A stretch of 35,035 bases of DNA from Bacillus sp. 491mf (GCF_900112415.1 NZ_FOLV01000040.1:1-35035), one strand, 5' to 3'; counted from the stretch's first letter, positions 15,154-23,827 are shown. Notes: generated by a model from the letters alone, not told the origin. Numbers and translations are program-made.

Positions 15154-16041
15154 TTGTATAAAATGAACAAAAGAATGCAGAGCGCAGAATATTTAAGTAA
15201 ATTTGAACATATTTTCAAGTGTCCTATTTGCGACTCAACAATGAAGGTTTTTGAGTTAAAGAGTTTAATCTGCTCAAATAACCATACATTTGATTTTACT
15301 AAACAAGGATATATCAACTTGACAACTCAACTAGTAAAAACTAAATACACTAAGGAACTTTTTGAAGCGCGAAGAAAAATTATTGCAGAGGATGGTTTTT
15401 TTGCACTATTAAGTCAGGTAATTGTTGAAAGCATAAATAAGCATGTCGCTGTTAAAAAAGAATCAATATCTGTAATTGATATGGGATGTGGCGAAGGTTC
15501 TCAACTAACTAGCATTTGTGAAATCGCTAGTTCTGCTTATAAAAAAATAGTTACAGGAGTAGGGATTGATCTTTCTAAAGAAGGTGTTTTGGTAGCCGCT
15601 AAGAACTACACTAATAAGATTTGGACTGTTGCCGACCTAGCAAATACACCATTTCAAGATAAGCAATTTGATATTATTCTGAATATCTTATCACCTTCCA
15701 ATTATGCAGAATTTAATAGATTGTTAAAAGCTGATGGTTTAGTAATTAAAGTCGTTCCTGGAAGTGAATACTTAAAAGAATTAAGAGAAATTATATTCGA
15801 TGGATCTGAAAAACAATCTTATTCTAATGTTGATACTGTTGAACGATTTAATGAGAACTTCCAATTGATAGATAGTTCAAGATTATGTTATACCGTGACA
15901 CTTGATAATCTATCAATGCAATCGTTAGTTCAAATGACTCCTTTATTATGGGCGACCACAAAAAAACAAGTTAAATCATTCTTGGAAGGGAGTTCAGCTC
16001 AAATCACTGTTGATTTAGAAATATTAATCGGTAAGAACTAA
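15154..16041 (+). CDS. rlmA: RlmA-family 23S rRNA (guanine-N1) methyltransferase
   Basis: A SAM-dependent methyltransferase of the RlmA/TlrB group, which modify G745 or G748 of 23S rRNA in the peptide exit tunnel; G748 methylation affects tylosin-type macrolides and telithromycin. The N-terminal zinc site is CPIC...CSNNH (Cys23, Cys26, Cys40, His44), then KQGYINL. SAM motif I is VIDMGCGEG (about 107-115). LSPSNYAEFNRLLKADGLVI and VPGSEYLKELREIIF are typical of RlmA. The start chosen is TTG 15154, 5 nt after GAGGTGG at 15142-15148; ATG 15136 lies before that site and ATG 15163 is too far from it. The length of 295 aa is somewhat above the usual 270-285. Expression is probably controlled by the upstream attenuator. 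Confidence 0.85.
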   Translation: MYKMNKRMQSAEYLSKFEHIFKCPICDSTMKVFELKSLICSNNHTFDFTKQGYINLTTQLVKTKYTKELFEARRKIIAEDGFFALLSQVIVESINKHVAVKKESISVIDMGCGEGSQLTSICEIASSAYKKIVTGVGIDLSKEGVLVAAKNYTNKIWTVADLANTPFQDKQFDIILNILSPSNYAEFNRLLKADGLVIKVVPGSEYLKELREIIFDGSEKQSYSNVDTVERFNENFQLIDSSRLCYTVTLDNLSMQSLVQMTPLLWATTKKQVKSFLEGSSAQITVDLEILIGKN

Positions 16042-16072
16042 CTTTATAAAAATTTCATCCTTAACTAAAAAG

Positions 16073-16116
16073 AAAAACTCCATTTTGATCAATCTTTTTT
16101 TCAAAATGGAGTTTTT
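16073..16116 (+). terminator. Terminator of the methyltransferase gene
   Basis: AAAAACTCCATTTTGA and TCAAAATGGAGTTTTT form a 16-bp stem around a T-rich loop, with A- and T-tracts at the ends. Confidence 0.9.
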
Positions 16117-16170
16117 ATATTTGTTGTTAAATAATGATTGAAGGGAAAGTTCTATTCAAACTTTATTCTC

Positions 16171-16220
16171 ACCCTACATCTACACATGGCCAGACGCTCT
16201 TGACATCCCGAAAAGAAAGA
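16171..16220 (-). repeat. Dispersed intergenic repeat, fragment C' next to copy C
   Basis: On the minus strand it reads CTTTCTTTTCGGGATG, AAGAGCGTCTGGCCATGTGT and AGATGTAGGGTGAG. This is the left part of the repeat, ending inside the hairpin loop, in the same orientation as the complete copy about 40 bp away. Confidence 0.55.
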
Positions 16221-16261
16221 GGGACGTCTATATATATAAATTCATTTTCATGTTTCAACAT

Positions 16262-16412
16262 CCAAATCGTTGCTACGAAAAATATCCCATGCCTAGCACT
16301 CGCTTACTCCTTTTGTTTTAAAACATGGCAAGTAGCAGAAAAGGGCCCTGACCGCATCTACGCATGGCCAGTTTATCTCGCTCTCCCCAAAAAAAGAAAG
16401 GTTTTTGATCTT
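16262..16412 (-). repeat. Dispersed intergenic repeat, copy C (near complete)
   Basis: The minus strand carries the full order: CTTTCTTTTTTTGGGGAGAG, CTGGCCATGCGTAGATGCGG, TCAGGGCCCTTTTCTGC, TACTTGCCATG, TTTTAAAACAAAAGGAGTAA, GCGAGTGC, and TTTTTCGTAGCAACGATTTG. The hairpin arms (plus strand CTGACCG at 16348, TGGCCAG at 16365) keep the 17-nt offset seen in copies A, F and G. A 98-codon open frame across this region is spurious. Confidence 0.8.
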
Positions 16413-16435
16413 ATATATATTGTCCAATAAAAAAC

Positions 16436-16461
16436 AAAAAGCTATCAAAATCGATAGCTTT
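16436..16461 (-). terminator. Terminator of the C39-like lipoprotein gene
   Basis: Minus-strand AAAGCTATC and GATAGCTTT pair around a short loop and are followed by TTGTTTTTTATTGG. Confidence 0.85.
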
Positions 16462-16471
16462 CTTTCCATCA

Positions 16472-17215
16472 TTACAAAATAGTAATAGCTTGTTTTCCCA
16501 TTTGCTCCCATGCTTTTTCAAATTGAGAGCGCGGAATACTTTTACGCGGTTTACTTGCTAGTGGATCATTTACATATACAAAGTTTTGATCATAACCAGT
16601 AATAACTACACTATGTTCAAAATATGTAATCTTTAATTCTCCGGCATTTGTATTCCAACTTTCAAAGCTATCCGCAGCTAGCGGCTGAAAAGTTGTATTA
16701 GCAATAATCCATACTGGCGAACCAGCGCTAAGTACTTTATATATATCTTTGATTTCTCTTCCTGATAAATCAATCGTTTTATCAGGAACATATTTTTGTG
16801 CTAATTTATAAATTGGTTGATGGTATACACCGTAGCCTCGTTCAGACTTTGTGTAAATATTTCCAACAAATCCTTCGTGTGGATTTCCCTTCACACCGTT
16901 TGATTCAAATGGGACACGAGTAATTTCATTCGCAAGCGTCATTTTGTCCACTTTAATTCCTTTATATTGCAACAACATTGCTAAACTAGTCACTTCACAG
17001 CCGCGCTCTAATTCAGGAAGCTGTTTAATAAATGGAACATTTTCAATCATCGCTTGCTCTTTCATTTTGAATGAAAAGTCTACACGTAGTTCTTGCGTTT
17101 TTTGAAAGATTTTATTTTTTCCTGTTTCAATTACGCCCATAACTTCTTTATTGCATGCCACGCAAACAATAACGCAAATACTTAAAATACATATGTATTT
17201 GATGCTTCTAAACAT
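16472..17215 (-). CDS. C39-like cysteine peptidase family, exported lipoprotein-like
   Basis: A 247-aa protein. The N-terminus MFRSIKYICILSICVIVCVAC is a signal peptide with a possible lipidated Cys21, although Cys at -3 is unusual. Residues about 58-247 form a peptidase_C39_2 fold: VPFIKQLPELERGCEVTSLA gives Gln65 (oxyanion) and Cys73, YFEHSVVITGYD gives His201, and VYVNDPL gives Asn216/Asp217, so a complete papain-like catalytic set is present. The substrate is unknown; peptide or peptidoglycan cleavage outside the membrane is inferred. It is monocistronic with its own terminator, divergent from the permease at 17507. No ABC exporter or bacteriocin precursor is nearby, so it is not the bacteriocin-processing C39 type. 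Confidence 0.8.
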   Translation of the reverse strand: MFRSIKYICILSICVIVCVACNKEVMGVIETGKNKIFQKTQELRVDFSFKMKEQAMIENVPFIKQLPELERGCEVTSLAMLLQYKGIKVDKMTLANEITRVPFESNGVKGNPHEGFVGNIYTKSERGYGVYHQPIYKLAQKYVPDKTIDLSGREIKDIYKVLSAGSPVWIIANTTFQPLAADSFESWNTNAGELKITYFEHSVVITGYDQNFVYVNDPLASKPRKSIPRSQFEKAWEQMGKQAITIL

Positions 17216-17506
17216 ATCTCTAACTCCATTACATAATTATTTTCCTACATTTTGAAAAGGATACTCTCTTCATTGTACCTTTGTTTGTACTAGTTTACTA
17301 GAACGATTCTATAGATTGTTATTCCAACATTCAGATCTAAAAATTCTTACTTTTTTAAATAGAAAGAAAAATAAATATACAATTTTAGAATATTTTGTTA
17401 AAATAAAAACATGTTTAACTTGGTTAAGTTTATTTGATGAGGGAAAATTGAATTGGCGGTTCACTAATGCTTTCTAAACATTATAAAAATATGAGGTGAG
17501 GGGTAT

Positions 17507-18913
17507 ATGATACAAGAAGAGAAGCAGCAAAATGAGCTAAAACGTACGATGCAAAGCAGACACCTCTTCATGATTGCTCTTGGGGGAGTTATCGGAACTG
17601 GATTATTTATGGGATCTGGACAAACTGTTCACAATGCTGGACCAGGAGGAGCCATTCTTGCCTATTTAGTTGGCGGATTTGTTATGTATTTAACGATGCT
17701 TTGTCTCGGGGAGCTGACGGTAGCAATGCCTGAATCAGGTTCTTTTCAAAGTTATGCTAGCAAATATATTTCACCTGGTTTTGGATTTGTGGTGGGTTGG
17801 ATGTATTGGCTAAACTGGGCTGTAACCGTCGGAGTTGAATTAACGACTGTCAGCATTTTAATGAAGCGCTGGTTTCCAGATGTTTCATCTTGGATATGGT
17901 GTGTTTTATTTGCTGCCATACTCTTTATTGTAAACGCTTCCTCTGCGCGTGCATATGCAGAAGCTGAATTTTGGTTTGCAAGTGTTAAAGTAATAACAAT
18001 TATTCTTTTTATTTTACTCGGCGGCGCTGTTATGTTTGGTGTATTAGACTTTAGTGGTAAGCCGGCACCAATGTTCCATAACTTCACAGAAAATGGCGGG
18101 TTATTTCCAAACGGGTTGCTAGCTGTTCTTCTTACAATGATTACCGTTAACTATGCGTTCCAAGGAACAGAATTAATTGGTATTGCTTCGGGTGAAAGTA
18201 AGCAGCCGGAAATAACAATACCGCGTGCTATAAAAAGTACAATTTGGCGAACACTTTTCTTTTTTGTTCTTGCCATTTCAGTGGTTGTAGGGTTACTACC
18301 GTGGAAAGAAGCGAATCTTGTGGAAAGCCCATTCGTACTCGTTTTTGACACAGTTGGAATCCCGTATGCAGCAGACATTATGAACTTTGTTATTATTACA
18401 GCTGTATTATCCGTAGCAAACTCTGGTTTGTATGCAAACTCCCGTATGCTGTGGGCGATGGCAAAACAAGGGATGGGAAGTCAGCGCTTTACAAAATTAA
18501 CGAAAAAAGGGGTACCGATCAATGCCTTAATTTTCAGCTTAATCTTTGCTGGACTTTCTCTTTTAACAAGTGTATTTGCCGCTGATACCGTCTTTTTAGT
18601 ATTAACATCTATTGCGGCTATGGCAGCTGTTGTTGTTTGGATGTCGATTGCTGCATCTCAATTTTTCTTTAGAAGAGAATTTATTAAGAACGGCGGGGAT
18701 ATACGAGATTTAAAATATCGTGCACCGCTTTATCCACTTGTTCCTATTGCAGCGTTCTCTTTAAACTTTATTACATTTATAAGCTTAGCATTTATTCCAG
18801 AGCAACGAATTGCTTTATATTGCGGCATACCATTCATGATTATTTGTTACATTTTTTATAAATTAAAATATAAAAAAGTTGTCACATTTGACAAGCAAAA
18901 AAACGTCTCTTGA
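17507..18913 (+). CDS. APC-superfamily amino acid permease (AAT family)
   Basis: A 468-aa, 12-TM amino-acid permease. Family motifs are LKRTMQSRHLFMIALGGVIG, GTGLFMGSGQTV, CLGELTVAMPESGSFQSYAS, EAEFWFASVKVITI, FQGTELIGIASGESKQPE and NSGLYANSRMLWAMAKQG. It is closest in feel to the MmuP/RocE/YbxG permeases, so substrates such as S-methylmethionine, arginine or asparagine are possible. It differs from the permease at 13228, so the two are not a recent duplication. The start is supported by GAGGTGAGGGG. It is single and followed by a terminator. The 291-bp upstream region shows no T-box or known riboswitch. Confidence 0.88.
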   Translation: MIQEEKQQNELKRTMQSRHLFMIALGGVIGTGLFMGSGQTVHNAGPGGAILAYLVGGFVMYLTMLCLGELTVAMPESGSFQSYASKYISPGFGFVVGWMYWLNWAVTVGVELTTVSILMKRWFPDVSSWIWCVLFAAILFIVNASSARAYAEAEFWFASVKVITIILFILLGGAVMFGVLDFSGKPAPMFHNFTENGGLFPNGLLAVLLTMITVNYAFQGTELIGIASGESKQPEITIPRAIKSTIWRTLFFFVLAISVVVGLLPWKEANLVESPFVLVFDTVGIPYAADIMNFVIITAVLSVANSGLYANSRMLWAMAKQGMGSQRFTKLTKKGVPINALIFSLIFAGLSLLTSVFAADTVFLVLTSIAAMAAVVVWMSIAASQFFFRREFIKNGGDIRDLKYRAPLYPLVPIAAFSLNFITFISLAFIPEQRIALYCGIPFMIICYIFYKLKYKKVVTFDKQKNVS

Positions 18914-18939
18914 AAATAAACTAAATATACAAAATATTC

Positions 18940-18967
18940 AGCTGTCTTATCATAAGATAGCTTTTTT
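18940..18967 (+). terminator. Terminator of the second permease gene
   Basis: AGCTGTCTT and AAGATAGCT pair (one G-U) around ATCAT, followed by TTTTT. Confidence 0.88.
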
Positions 18968-19202
18968 CTATTTATTGGATATCCTGGTATAACTTTATTT
19001 ATCTTAAAATTCCAAAAAACAAAACATGCTTCTAAAAATGGTTTACAATATATTCAAGTTGCAAATGGTTTTGAGTGTAAAAACCGTGTATTTGTGTCTA
19101 TTTTTTAACAATATCTCAAAAACTATTGCTATCTATAAATTAATAGGTTTATATTGTTTTATTGGCATAGTTTCAATCCAAGGAGAAAGGAGATTTTCAA
19201 TC

Positions 19203-20072
19203 GTGCAACTGAAAAAAAAATTTTGGAAGTTGGCTTCTCTTCTTCCACTATCATTACTCTTGTTCCTCGGTGGATGCGAAAAAATCGCTGTATTAAATCC
19301 ACAAGGGCCTGTTGCAAAATCGCAGTATGACTTAATTATTTGGTCGCTCATTCTGATGTCCGTAATAATTGTAGTTGTATTTGTCCTATTTACAATCATT
19401 TTAATTCGTTACCGTGAAAAACCAGAAAACATGGATTATGAGCCACCTGATATACACGGTAATACTCTTTTAGAAGTTATTTGGACTATTTTCCCTATTA
19501 TCATCGTGGTTGCGTTAGCAATTCCCACAGTGAAAGCAACATATGCATCGGAAAAACCACCAGAGCAAACGAAAGATATTAAACCTGTTGAAATTTACGT
19601 TACATCTGCTAACTGGAAATGGTTATTCAGTTATCCTGAGGAAGGAATTGAAACCGTTAACTATTTAAATGTACCAGCAGGTGTACCAATTCAATTTAAG
19701 TTAACTTCTGTTGGTCCAATGAATGCTTTCTGGGTTCCAGAACTTGGTGGAATGAAGTATACAATGGATGGCATGATTATGGATTTATATTTACAAGCTG
19801 ATAAGCCAGGCTCTTACACTGGACGTAGTGCAAACTTCTCCGGTGAAGGATTTACTCACATGGAATTTGAACTTGAAGCGAAAACAAAAGAAGAATATAA
19901 CAAGTGGGTAAAAGAAGCAAAAGGTGCTCCTAATTTATCAGAAAACAAATATAAAGAAATCATTCAACCGGGTGTAGTAGGGCGTATGACATTCTCTAAT
20001 ACACATTTAAAATATGTAGATCCAAAATCACTTGAATATTGTGATTACAACTACTACAAAAACAAAAAGTAA
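19203..20072 (+). CDS. qoxA: Cytochrome aa3 quinol oxidase subunit II
   Basis: Subunit II of the menaquinol-oxidising aa3 terminal oxidase. The start chosen is GTG 19203, 10 nt after AAAGGAG; it gives a proper lipoprotein signal, MQLKKKFWKLAS with lipobox LGGC (Cys25). The longer open frame from 19026 lacks a ribosome binding site. Two TM helices lie at about 42-65 and 90-110, then a cupredoxin-like external domain (VEIYVTSANWKWLF, PMNAFWVPELGGMKYTMDGM). The CuA Cys/His ligands of cytochrome c oxidases are missing, as expected for a quinol oxidase. First gene of the four-gene qox operon. Confidence 0.95.
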   Translation: MQLKKKFWKLASLLPLSLLLFLGGCEKIAVLNPQGPVAKSQYDLIIWSLILMSVIIVVVFVLFTIILIRYREKPENMDYEPPDIHGNTLLEVIWTIFPIIIVVALAIPTVKATYASEKPPEQTKDIKPVEIYVTSANWKWLFSYPEEGIETVNYLNVPAGVPIQFKLTSVGPMNAFWVPELGGMKYTMDGMIMDLYLQADKPGSYTGRSANFSGEGFTHMEFELEAKTKEEYNKWVKEAKGAPNLSENKYKEIIQPGVVGRMTFSNTHLKYVDPKSLEYCDYNYYKNKK

Positions 20073-20105
20073 TAACGAATATTCCAACAGATTGGAGTGA
20101 ATATA

Positions 20106-22040
20106 GTGAAGCTTGATGAATTTTTTGTCACAGGCGATCCGATTATCTACGGAGCGGATGCATCTATTGTTCTTGTGACGTTAGGAATCATTTTTGTGCT
20201 GACAAAGTACAAAAAGTGGAGATGGCTTTGGGATGAGTGGTTAACTTCTGTTGACCATAAGAAAATTGGTTTGATGTATATCATTTCAGCAATTGTTATG
20301 ATGTTCCGCGGCGGTATGGACGGATTAATGATTCGTGCTCAGTTGACGTTCCCTGACACAACATATTTAAACGCTGAACACTATAACGGAATCTTTACAA
20401 CACACGGTACAGTTATGATTCTCTTCATGGCAATGCCGTTTGTTATGGGACTTATGAACGTTGTTGTTCCTCTTCAAATTGGAGCACGTGACGTTGCATA
20501 TCCTTTCTTAAATGCATTAAGTTTTTGGTTATTCTTCGTAGGTGCTATGTTATTTAACATCGCCTTCGTTATCGGTGGTTCTCCAGACGCTGGGTGGACA
20601 TCATACTTCCCAATGGCTGGTACAGAATTTAGCCCTGGGGTAGGAAATAACTACTATGCAATTGCAGTGCAGATTTCAGGTCTCGGGACGCTGATGACAG
20701 GGATTAACTTCCTTGTAACAATCTTGAAAATGCGTGCACCAGGCATGAAATTAATGCAAATGCCAATGTTTACTTGGTCTATTTTAATTACATGTCTTAT
20801 CATCATCTTTGCATTCCCAGTATTAACAGTTGCTCTTGCATTAATGTCATTTGACCGTTTATTCGATGCTCACTTCTTTACGATGGCGAGCGGCGGTATG
20901 CCAATGCTTTGGGCGAACTTGTTCTGGGTATGGGGTCACCCTGAAGTATATATCGTTATTTTACCGGCATTTGGTATTTTCTCTGAAATCGTAAGTACGT
21001 TCTCACGTAAACGATTATTTGGATATACAGCAATGGTTTACTCAATGGTTGCAATCGCAACTTTAAGTGGTCTTGTATGGCTGCATCACTTCTTTACAAT
21101 GGGTGCAGGTCCAGCAGTTAACTCATTCTTCTCGATTTCGACAATGGCGATTTCGATTCCAACTGGTGTTAAGATCTTTAACTGGTTGTTTACGCTTTAT
21201 AAAGGACGTATTCGTTTTACAGTTCCAATGCTTTGGTCATTGGCGTTTATTCCAAACTTCGTAATTGGTGGGGTTACGGGGGTTATGCTTGCGATGGCAG
21301 CAGCTGATTATCAATACCATAACAGCTACTTCCTAATCGCTCACTTCCACTACGTATTAATCGCAGGTACAGTATTCGCGATGCTTGCTGGATTTACATT
21401 CTGGTATCCAAAGATGACTGGTCATATGCTAAATGAACGTCTTGGTAAATGGACATTCTGGATCTTTATGATCGGATTTAACATCTGTTTCTTCCCAATG
21501 TATTTCCTAGGTTTAGACGGTATGACTCGTCGTATGTACACTTACTCTGCAAACCTTGGATGGGGCGGATTAAACTTAATCGCATCTGTCGGTGCAGTAA
21601 TGATGGCAGTCGGCTTCGCTATATTATGCTACAACGTAATTTATAGCATTCGTCATGGTGAGCGCGATGTAACTGGAGATCCTTGGGATGCTCGTACACT
21701 TGAATGGGCGACACAATCTCCTGTACAACATTACAACTTCGCAAAATTACCAGAAATTAAGTCTAGTGATGTATTCTGGGAAATGAAGAAAAATGGTGAG
21801 TCTATTATACCAAAACCTGAAGAATTAAAACCGATTCATATGCCGAGCAATTCAGGTGTTCCAATTATTATGTCTTGCTTTATCGGTCTTGCAGGTTTTG
21901 CGTTAGTATTTAGCTGGTTCGGGTTAGCAATTGTCGGTGGTATTGGTATGTTAGGTTGTATGATCTGGCGCTCGTTTGATTACGACGACGGATACTACGT
22001 TAGCGTAGATGAAATTAAAAAGACAGAACATGTTGCATGA
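20106..22040 (+). CDS. qoxB: Cytochrome aa3 quinol oxidase subunit I
   Basis: The catalytic heme-copper subunit that reduces O2 to water and pumps protons. The start chosen is GTG 20106 ([12 protein letters not shown], like B. subtilis QoxB) with GGAG 9 nt upstream; GTG 20097 overlaps that site. It is 644 aa. Ligands: His100 (TTHGTVM) and His415 for the low-spin heme; His278 and Tyr282 (WGHPEVY, the Cu-B His-Tyr pair); His327-His328 (WLHHFF) for Cu-B; and His413 in AHFHYV for heme a3. It has about 14-15 TM helices. It lies 33 bp after qoxA and 13 bp before qoxC. Confidence 0.96.
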   Translation: MKLDEFFVTGDPIIYGADASIVLVTLGIIFVLTKYKKWRWLWDEWLTSVDHKKIGLMYIISAIVMMFRGGMDGLMIRAQLTFPDTTYLNAEHYNGIFTTHGTVMILFMAMPFVMGLMNVVVPLQIGARDVAYPFLNALSFWLFFVGAMLFNIAFVIGGSPDAGWTSYFPMAGTEFSPGVGNNYYAIAVQISGLGTLMTGINFLVTILKMRAPGMKLMQMPMFTWSILITCLIIIFAFPVLTVALALMSFDRLFDAHFFTMASGGMPMLWANLFWVWGHPEVYIVILPAFGIFSEIVSTFSRKRLFGYTAMVYSMVAIATLSGLVWLHHFFTMGAGPAVNSFFSISTMAISIPTGVKIFNWLFTLYKGRIRFTVPMLWSLAFIPNFVIGGVTGVMLAMAAADYQYHNSYFLIAHFHYVLIAGTVFAMLAGFTFWYPKMTGHMLNERLGKWTFWIFMIGFNICFFPMYFLGLDGMTRRMYTYSANLGWGGLNLIASVGAVMMAVGFAILCYNVIYSIRHGERDVTGDPWDARTLEWATQSPVQHYNFAKLPEIKSSDVFWEMKKNGESIIPKPEELKPIHMPSNSGVPIIMSCFIGLAGFALVFSWFGLAIVGGIGMLGCMIWRSFDYDDGYYVSVDEIKKTEHVA

Positions 22041-22053
22041 GAGGTGAAACGAA

Positions 22054-22656
22054 ATGGCGGCTTTAGATAAAAGCTTACCTCTAGAATATCAATCCGAACA
22101 AAGCAGATTGAATATTTTAGGGTTTTGGGTTTTCCTTGGGGCTGAAATCGTGCTGTTTGCAACGCTTTTCGCCTCTTACCTAGTATTAGCTGGTCGTACG
22201 GCGGACGGTCCAACACCAGCACAGATTTTCGAAATAAAACCTGTTATGATTGAAACACTTTTACTTTTAACAAGTAGTTTTACATGCGGGATTGCAATTC
22301 ATGAAATGCGTAAAGAAAACAAAAATGGTATGCTTCTATGGTTTATCATTACGTTACTATTAGGTGCTGGCTTCCTTTACATGGAGATTGAAGAGTTTAT
22401 GATGTATGTGGGCCAAGGTGCTACACTACAAACAAGCGGATTCTTATCTGGATTCTTCGTTCTTCTTGGAACGCACGGTGCCCACGTAACAGGTGGTATC
22501 ATTTGGGCAACTTGTGTTATTATCCAAATTTTAAAACGAGGACTGACACCAGTTACAGCTCGTAAAGTATTTATTATCAGCTTATACTGGCATTTCCTTG
22601 ATGTTGTTTGGATCTTCATTTACACACTAGTTTACTTGAACGGGATGGTGGCGTAA
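22054..22656 (+). CDS. qoxC: Cytochrome aa3 quinol oxidase subunit III
   Basis: A 200-aa, five-TM subunit of the COX3 family. Typical motifs are LGFWVFLGAEIVLFATLFAS near residue 28 and FFVLLGTHGAHVTGGIIWA near 133, plus the C-terminal SLYWHFLDVVWIFIYTLVYL. AGAGGTGA precedes the ATG. It lies between qoxB and qoxD, 2 bp before qoxD. Confidence 0.96.
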   Translation: MAALDKSLPLEYQSEQSRLNILGFWVFLGAEIVLFATLFASYLVLAGRTADGPTPAQIFEIKPVMIETLLLLTSSFTCGIAIHEMRKENKNGMLLWFIITLLLGAGFLYMEIEEFMMYVGQGATLQTSGFLSGFFVLLGTHGAHVTGGIIWATCVIIQILKRGLTPVTARKVFIISLYWHFLDVVWIFIYTLVYLNGMVA

Positions 22657-22658
22657 TA

Positions 22659-22958
22659 ATGGGACAAAACAATACAAATGCTCATAGCGGATTTCCATGG
22701 TCACACGTTTTTGGATTTATTTTATCGCTTGCATTAACGTTCCTTGCTTTATACGTAACGTTAGAGACAAGCTTGCCACTTTCAACAATCTTAACAAGCA
22801 TTCTTGTAATGGCAGTGGCACAAGCAGCATTGCAATTAGTTATGTTTATGCACATGACGGAAGGAGAGGGACTAATACAAACAATGACAATCGTATTCCA
22901 CTTTTTCATTGCGGCAGTAACGGTTGTTGGTACAGTTTGGATTTTCTTCTCTATGTAA
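22659..22958 (+). CDS. qoxD: Cytochrome aa3 quinol oxidase subunit IV
   Basis: A 99-aa, three-TM subunit (PWSHVFGFILSLALTFLALY, ILTSILVMAVAQAALQLVMF and the last helix VFHFFIAAVTVVGTVWIFF). MHMTE after helix 2 is typical of the COX4/QoxD family. ATG 22659 is 2 bp after the qoxC stop with GGTGG upstream; the longer frame starting in qoxC was rejected. Last gene of the operon, followed by the terminator at 22966. Confidence 0.94.
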   Translation: MGQNNTNAHSGFPWSHVFGFILSLALTFLALYVTLETSLPLSTILTSILVMAVAQAALQLVMFMHMTEGEGLIQTMTIVFHFFIAAVTVVGTVWIFFSM

Positions 22959-22965
22959 TATATTT

Positions 22966-23002
22966 AAAAACCTGTTGGGACATTGTCTTAGCAGGTTTTT
23001 TT
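22966..23002 (+). terminator. Terminator of the qox operon
   Basis: AAAAACCTG and CAGGTTTTT pair around an interrupted stem (GGAC/GTCT inside), ending in a T-run. Confidence 0.85.
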
Positions 23003-23374
23003 ATAAGCAAATTGTTCTGGTAAATACACAAAGAAACGTATGTTAAAATGAGCCTTCATTGTATAAGAAATTCGTAACTACTCAGCGATACATTTCATTT
23101 AGAAGTTTGGTAAGAGGTATTATTTCAGTGAAAATATGCTTACCTATAGAAAGTTATTTTCATTTTTCAGCATATAGCTTGCTGCCTTTCTTTGTTTTAA
23201 ATCTTTGCACGTAGCAGTATACATAGCTAGTCCCTCCTGGAACATTAAAAAAGTGCTTTTCTGCTTATTTTTCATAGAGTGACTAAGTAGTTACAGAAAT
23301 CCATAATATTCCTTAAGATTCACCTCTTTGTATGGTAAAATATTACTATTATATAAACAAGGAAGTGTCAATAC
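23003..23374. other. Intergenic region after qoxD
   Basis: No gene was seen. ATATGCT (near 23133) and AGCATAT (near 23169) are inverted arms. A degenerate copy of the dispersed repeat lies in the middle, and the promoter of the small membrane protein gene is presumably just before 23375. Several TAG- and TAC-rich words suggest decayed repeat sequence. Confidence 0.4.
23175..23220 (-). repeat. Dispersed intergenic repeat, degenerate fragment D
   Basis: GCTTGCTGCCTTTCTTTG, TTTTAAATCTTTGCACG and TAGCAG align with GCTTACTCCTTTTG, TTTTAAAACATGGCAAG and TAGCAG of copy C. The rest of the element is not recognisable. Confidence 0.35.
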
Positions 23375-23599
23375 ATGTCAATCTCAACTTTAGCTCTTTT
23401 GTTACTTGGGGAAGTGCTTGTTGCAATTATACTAATTGGCTTAAGCATTGAAATTTGGAGTTATGGGTGGAAAAAAACAAATGCAGTAAAATATTCTTGT
23501 ATCTTATTTTCTCTTATTATGGGAACGAGTAGTGTATTAGGGCTTTGTGTCGCACCCGCTTATTTCTTTTTACAGCTTATAGATAAGGCGAATATTTGA
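23375..23599 (+). CDS. Small two- to three-TM membrane protein
   Basis: A 74-aa hydrophobic protein with segments at about residues 5-25 and 38-65 and a short basic turn (WSYGWKKTNAVKYS) between. Not recognised. AAGGAAG lies about 11 nt before the ATG, a slightly long spacing. It stands between the qox operon and the amidohydrolase, in the same direction as both. No cysteine motif or conserved charged residue points to a role. It could be a real small membrane gene or a chance ORF; the hydrophobic pattern and start support a real gene. Confidence 0.5.
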   Translation: MSISTLALLLLGEVLVAIILIGLSIEIWSYGWKKTNAVKYSCILFSLIMGTSSVLGLCVAPAYFFLQLIDKANI

Positions 23600-23686
23600 G
23601 TATATCGCTATTGATCAAGAGTTAGAGATTATATACAAGTTAAAAAACTTTTCATTTTAAGTGGAGACAAGAGCATCATAAAGAAC

Positions 23687-23727
23687 AGGCTATCATGTCT
23701 AAGAGGCAGAGCTAGACATGATAGCCT
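23687..23727. other. Perfect 15-bp stem-loop between the small gene and the amidohydrolase
   Basis: AGGCTATCATGTCTA and TAGACATGATAGCCT are perfect arms around the 11-nt loop AGAGGCAGAGC. Neither strand has a good U-tract (TTAAAATG or GTTCTTTATG), so it is an atypical terminator, a processed RNA structure or an operator-like site. It lies 88 bp after the small ORF and about 100 bp before the amidohydrolase. Confidence 0.55.
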
Positions 23728-23827
23728 TAAAATGAACATATAATAACTTTAATTATCAGAATAGTTTTTGTTTTCAGGTGTACAAGTTATAATAACAGTT
23801 AATGCAATGAAGAAAGGATGATTGTAT

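Noticed and set aside
16134-16430. 98-codon ORF between the methyltransferase and the C39-like gene
   Set aside because: It lies entirely in dispersed repeat sequence and has no ribosome binding site or recognisable composition.
16472-17215. C39-like protein considered as part of a bacteriocin system
   Set aside because: No precursor peptide with a GG leader, ABC exporter or immunity gene lies nearby, and the domain is the stand-alone exported type.
17380-17400. CodY-box-like AATTTTAGAATATTTT upstream of the second permease
   Set aside because: It fits the AATTTTCWGAAAATT consensus only with a one-base deletion and further mismatches.
17467-17499. Ten-codon ORF (MLSKHYKNMR) before the second permease, considered as a leader peptide
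   Set aside because: Its ribosome binding site is weak, it overlaps the permease Shine-Dalgarno, and no terminator hairpin follows.
19026-19202. N-terminal extension of the qoxA open frame
   Set aside because: It has no ribosome binding site, and it would bury the lipoprotein signal that starts properly at GTG 19203.
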